Below are positions 60,041-64,000 of a DNA stretch of 64,000 nt, in pieces. Made by a program: the position numbers and the translations under genes. Within the stretch, counting starts at the first letter, position 1. Each line of letters begins with the position of its first letter. Source of the DNA: Euglena gracilis (taxonomy: Eukaryota > Euglenida > Euglenophyceae > Euglenales). The stretch lies in assembly GCA_039621445.1 (NCBI GenBank), contig CP154956.1, positions 96,042,406 through 96,106,405 on the forward strand, written 5' to 3'. The notes below the pieces were generated by a model. That model was not told where the DNA came from. It saw nothing but the letters and a program-made list of their open reading frames with translations, and ran no database searches.

Positions 60041-60180
60041 GTCGGCCCTGGTCGGCCCTGGTCGGCCCTGGTCGGCCCTGGTCGGCCCTGGTCGGCCCTG
60101 GTCGGCCCTGGTCGGCCCTGGTCGGCCCTGGTCGGCCCTGGTCGGCCCTGGTCGGCCCTGGTCGGCCGTAGGTGCCTGCA
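60041..60180 (+). repeat. 10-bp minisatellite, GTCGGCCCTG, longest copy
   Basis: About thirteen nearly perfect units ending GTCGGCCGTAGGTGCCTGC, the inverse of the GCAGGCACCTATGG that starts the 12,576 copy. Confidence 0.97.
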
Positions 60181-60219
60181 CAGGGTGTGTGTCATCAACA
60201 AGCGGTGTGAAGGACAGGA

Positions 60220-61030
60220 GATCCACCTTCTGTTTAAGACCCCCCGGGGGAGGGTCTGGGGTCTGGGGTCTGGGTCTGGGGCCCCCCAACCCACTCAGCC
60301 CGGCGCGGGACCCCCTGGGGGTCAGGGGTTTTCTTAAGCCGGAGGGGACCCTATCCCCCGGGGGGGGGGGGGTCCAGCCAGCCAGCTCAAATCCAGCCAG
60401 CAGCCCAAATTCGGGCTGGGAGCCCCCCCCCCCCCCGGGGGGTCGAGTGAAATAAAGTTGGGTCCAGTCCAGCCGGAGGCTGTGCCAGCCGGCCGCAGGC
60501 TGGCCAGCCAAATGGGCTGCCCAGCTCACCTATCCCTGCATTTTTTTCAGTAATTAGCCTGTTCCTCCAGTCCCGATCCAGCCTTGATCTAGCTCCTTCC
60601 ATCAAAATGTCGAAAATGATGACAAAAAAAAATTAGAAATCTTGTTTTTCATCGAGCCCCGGACTCCCCCCTCCCCCCTCCTATACCCCCCACGGGGGTC
60701 CAGCCAGCAGCTCATTTCGAGCCAGCAGCCTCTTTGCCAGCCGAAGGCTGGACCCCCCCCCCCCCTGGGGGTCCTTAAGAAAACTCCTGCTGGGGGTACC
60801 TGCACTTTGCGCCAGAACCCATACCCAGGCCTTGTCCCAGGACTCCCCCCCAGGGGGGAACAGAACCCCCAGAACCGCAGAACCCCCAGAACCCCCCTCT
60901 CGGGGGTCTGGCCTCGTACCCACCCACCCACCCACCCACCCCGGGGGTCCGAGAGAAAAAGAAGCCCGATCCACAAAACTTTGGCTCCATCAGGGTTTGC
61001 AGCATGCATGAATATTTTTTCTAGTTTCAT
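60220..61030 (+). repeat. Dispersed repeat copy B, split by about 440 bp
   Basis: Left part 60,220-60,340 and right part 60,780-61,030 match copy A at 45,903-46,310. The middle, with CTTAAGCC and CCTTAAG near its ends, is absent from copy A and is rich in CCAGCCAGC and C/G palindromes, so it may be a nested insertion. Confidence 0.75.
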
Positions 61031-61519
61031 ATGGGGCATGAGAAAGAGGTAAACTTGCCAACCTGCCACAAAGGGAGGTGGTGTTTCTCTTTATCCTCCA
61101 AATGTGGCCTCTCAATATGCCCTCCTTTTTGGAGAATTTTTTTGTCAAGAATCACCAGGTGAGAATATTTTGTGCGGTTTTTAAATTGGCATTCACATTT
61201 AATAAAACACCAGGGGACACCAACTTCGTGGGAAGGGGCCTTGGGTGCCTGGGTGCAAGGGAGATTCCAGTGGTGGCAAACCATGCTTAACTGCACAAAG
61301 CAGCCCGAAGAGACAGCTTCGGTTCTCATCTGGGGGCAACGCCACACGGCATCGCAGGGTGGCTGCCGTGTGAATGTGTGAGGGTCCGAGGATGGAAGGT
61401 GTGCCAGGTGTGGGGCGATGCTGCGGCCGCCGGCCGGGTACAGGCAGGCGGGCTAGATGACTGGCGGCGGGGGAGAGTGCGGCCAGGGGACGGTCAAACA
61501 CCTCCAGACACTTGGTATT

Positions 61520-61685
61520 TTGGTGGTGTTGTCGGGATTTGTTGGAATTTGTGTCGGGATTGGTTGGTATTTGCCGGAATTTGTTGGGATTTGCCAGGAT
61601 TTGTGGGGATGTGTCGGTATCGGTCCTCATTCTTCGGGGGCTTGTCAGGATTTGCTGGGATTTGCCGCTGGAGGTGCTTGGGGAC
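61520..61685 (+). repeat. 10-12-bp minisatellite, GGGATTTGTTGG type
   Basis: About twelve imperfect units with GGATTTG or GGTATTTGCC cores, ending just above the ankyrin stop codon region. Confidence 0.9.
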
Positions 61686-61747
61686 GGTGAGCGAGGCGGG
61701 GCCAGACTGTATGGGCAGCAGACATGTGTGTGCGGGAGGGGGGGGGC

Positions 61748-62731
61748 TCACGGCTGGGCGAGGACCTGCGCGAGGGCAGCGTGGCCCGCGGCGGACGCGA
61801 TGGCCAGCGGGGTTCGGCCAGCGGCGTCCGGGAGGCTGGGAGCGGGGCTTCTCGGGCTTCTCGGGAGGCTGATGGCCCTGGTCCACTCGGCAGCAGAAAG
61901 CAGTGGGGCTTCCTGGGATCCAGAGGTCCAGAGGGTGCTTTTTCTGGGACCAGGGGGTCTGGTGTGGGCTTCTTTTTTACCAACCCAGGGGATGCCTTGA
62001 AAGAAATGGGATGCCAGCCCGTGGCAAGGGGGGGGGGCAGCCCAGGGTCGTTTTGGGTCCCCCGGTGCCTGCCAAAATGGCCATTTTCCGGGCCTTCGGC
62101 GCGAGCAGCACCCACTGCAAAACCCGCCCCACCGGGGGGGGGGGGGGGGGGGTCGGAAGGTCCCTACACCTCAGCCTGCCCGTAGTACCCATCCCTACCC
62201 ATACCTTCCTTAAAACACAGCCTGGTCCAGCACCAACCCAGCCCTTCGAGGGGGGTTGGGAAGAACCCCTTTGGAGGGGGGCAAAATAAAGGGGGAAACC
62301 CTCCTCCGCCGGGCCTAGCCCTACCTCCCAAGCAAAAGTTTTTATAGGCCCGGGGGAGAGGGGGTCCGCACCCACCCACTTCCTGGGGGGCCCGGGGGTT
62401 ATTTTTTGGGTCCAAATTTTTTTCGGCGATTCGCCCCAAAAATAGAGGAAATCCTGCCTCTGCCGGAGTACCCCCCCAGCCTGACCCCCCACCCCCGGGG
62501 GGGTGGCTCAGCCTGGACCCACCCACCCACCCACCCCCTGGGTCACGAAACTTAGAAAGAATTTCCTGCCCCCAAGGGGGTAGTCAGGCCGCCCCTGTGG
62601 TCCCCGACCTTTCCTGAGATTGGGCAGCTGGCTGGCCCCTCTGCGGCATGCCACTCAGCACGGGGAGGCCCCGGGTGGGATCTGCCCGAGCCTGCAGGAG
62701 CACCCGAGCCACCGGCCACAGGGCGGGCCAG
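61748..62731 (-). CDS. Ankyrin-repeat protein, last two recognisable exons
   Basis: The minus strand at 61,813-61,748 encodes TPLAIASAAGHAALAQVLAQ then Pro and TGA. This is the helix-turn-helix of an ankyrin repeat ('G.TPL..A...GH...V..LL'). At 62,731-62,662, WPALWPVARVLLQARADPTR resembles the end of the preceding repeat ('LL..GADP'). The last-exon boundary follows the nonconventional pattern (CTGGCCGA before the exon). Ankyrin repeats mediate protein binding; nothing here shows the partner. The N-terminal part lies to the right, possibly beyond the window. Confidence 0.5.
62345..62565 (+). repeat. Second copy of the GGGTCACGAAACTT repeat
   Basis: Same blocks in the same order as 58,300-58,575. 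It lies in the intron of the ankyrin gene. Confidence 0.65.
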
Positions 62732-64000
62732 CTGGACCGGGGCAAAGCGGTGGACGGCGGTCCGGTCAATAAACCACCCCCGCCCCCTAATTGAAGCGCG
62801 GGGCCGCTACAAGCACAGGGTCCAAATGAAAGCGCACCACCGCCGCCGCCGAAGGCGGCGGTGCGCCACACTCCCCCCCCCATTTTGACAGGATTTCTAA
62901 GGAAATCAACAAAAATCACGCAGGTAGGGTCCAAATCGAAGCGCACCCCCCCCCCCGTCGCCGGAGGCAGCGGTCCGCAATAAGCGCACCCGTGCTTCTA
63001 TAAATGGGGGGGTTAAGGGCACGGAAACAAGAAATTATCGGAAAACACCAGTATCTTCAATCGGCATTCTCCTGTCATATCCCCTCCCATTCCTTTCTGG
63101 TGGCTGTCAGTTTTCGCACAAAAGAACAGGATGATAGAGTGTGGCCGCTCAACTCGAATTCGGGCACATATGGCAGAGGAGAAGCTGAGAGAGGGGAAAA
63201 AATCAAAAGGCAATTTCGGACTCTGGGCAACAAGGCACCTCAAAAATATGCAATGCAAGAAATGCAAAAAAAGTGCGAAACTTAAGCTGCAGGTAAATTC
63301 CTTTCGGGCTAGGATGAACAGTATTCTGCTGGAGAGGGGCTATTTTTTTTCACCTCTGTAGGGGAATTTTTTTCATTGTGCAAAATTTTAATTATGAATT
63401 TTGAACAATCATTCCCACTTTTTCCCAGTAAACACAGGGGTATGAGCAAAAGAATGTCTTGCACACTTTTTAAAAAATTCAAAAAAAACAAGGAACACAC
63501 GATACGTAGTGCAAACTTGCAAAAGTGGCATGGTTGACTGCCCACATGCACACACTTCTATTTCACAGCGCACCACCTTAAAAGACAAAATTGTCCCAAA
63601 AAAATGGTGAATGCAACTTCAAGATGTCAGAGCACTCTGGTAGAAGAGCATATTTCCTGAAAAAAGATTTGCAAAGAATTGGAAGGTCAAACAATGCAAA
63701 AAATGCAGAAAAATGCAAAAGAATGCACTTGCGAAAATTTATTACGCAAAAAAATTGAAACTTTCTGCAAATTGCATACCTGGCTCATGGCACACAGTGG
63801 TGACATGGAACAATGTCTGCAAAGATAAATATCATGCAACCCAAACCCCCAATATGCTTTCAGTTCATGTGGAAAAATTGCATGATGAAACAGGCCACCT
63901 CTGGGGTGAAAGGGAAAAATGCATCGGAGGTGTGTCCAATAAAATTGCGATCGCTCAATTACAGGGTGTGCACTGCCATCCGGCCAACCCTGGTGGGGAG
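62732..64000. other. Right end of window; no gene recognised
   Basis: Contains AT-rich sequence and CCGCCGCCGAAGGCGGCGG hairpins at 62,838-62,860. It may be an intron of the ankyrin gene. Confidence 0.45.

Larger units (their letters stand above)
58742..61747. other. Intergenic region between the ankyrin and ABC genes
   Basis: Holds TA-rich sequence at 58,850-59,060, the 10-bp minisatellites at 59.3, 59.8 and 60.1 kb, dispersed repeat copy B and a TTTGTTGGGA-type array at 61,520-61,680. No gene recognised. Confidence 0.55.

Noticed and set aside
59821-60180. CRISPR-like array
   Set aside because: Units are 10 bp with no spacers, in a eukaryotic intergenic region.
63330-63360. Spliced-leader RNA gene (CTATTTTTTTTC resembles the euglenid leader end)
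   Set aside because: Only about a dozen T-rich bases match; the rest of a leader and a following GT are not present.

Overview
The window is a stretch of nuclear DNA from a eukaryote, almost certainly a euglenid and most likely a Euglena species. This is inferred from the splice junctions. Short exons with high GC at third codon positions are separated by long AT-poor, repeat-filled introns. Many of those introns obey the euglenid 'nonconventional' rule: no GT-AG, with bases +4 to +6 pairing to bases -8 to -6, usually CAG with CTG. Ordinary GT-AG introns lie between them in the same genes. TTAGGG telomere-type repeats are also present.

Three host genes lie on the minus strand. (1) From 20,970 down to 2,199 and on past the left edge is a P4-type ATPase (phospholipid flippase, resembling plant ALA2). 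Seventeen exons encode the N-terminal region, M1-M4, the actuator domain, the phosphorylation motif DKTGT and the start of the nucleotide-binding domain. (2) From 58.7 kb or lower down to a stop codon at 22,028 is an ABCB-type ABC half-transporter. The core membrane domain (48,524-29,044) and a complete nucleotide-binding domain (28,912-22,028) read through about 22 exons. Several GC-rich blocks between 51 and 58.7 kb are candidate N-terminal exons. (3) At 62,731-61,748 are the last two recognisable exons of an ankyrin-repeat protein. Both transporters are membrane proteins, but I see no evidence that they work together.

The largest mobile element lies on the plus strand, inside a 9.6 kb ABC intron. 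It is a Penelope-like retroelement with the permuted order GIY-YIG endonuclease, CxC motif, reverse transcriptase (Naiad/Chlamys type). It has a long proline-rich C-terminal extension, a second overlapping reading frame, and pseudo-LTR-like copies of its 3' end. Every 3' end abuts a (GA)n microsatellite.

The 6.7 kb P4 intron at 2.3-9.0 kb holds a palindrome built on telomere repeats and four tandem copies of a 1.45 kb unit. Three copies carry a TA-flanked inverted-repeat insertion and the fourth shows the empty site. Elsewhere the introns hold 10-bp minisatellites, SINE-like repeats, C/G palindromes, long (CA)n, (GA)n, (GACA)n and poly(G) tracts, and a 2.45 kb purine-rich GAA/AAC/AAT/GAT tract at 51.4-53.9 kb. 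Most open frames in the window are translations of such repeats, not genes.
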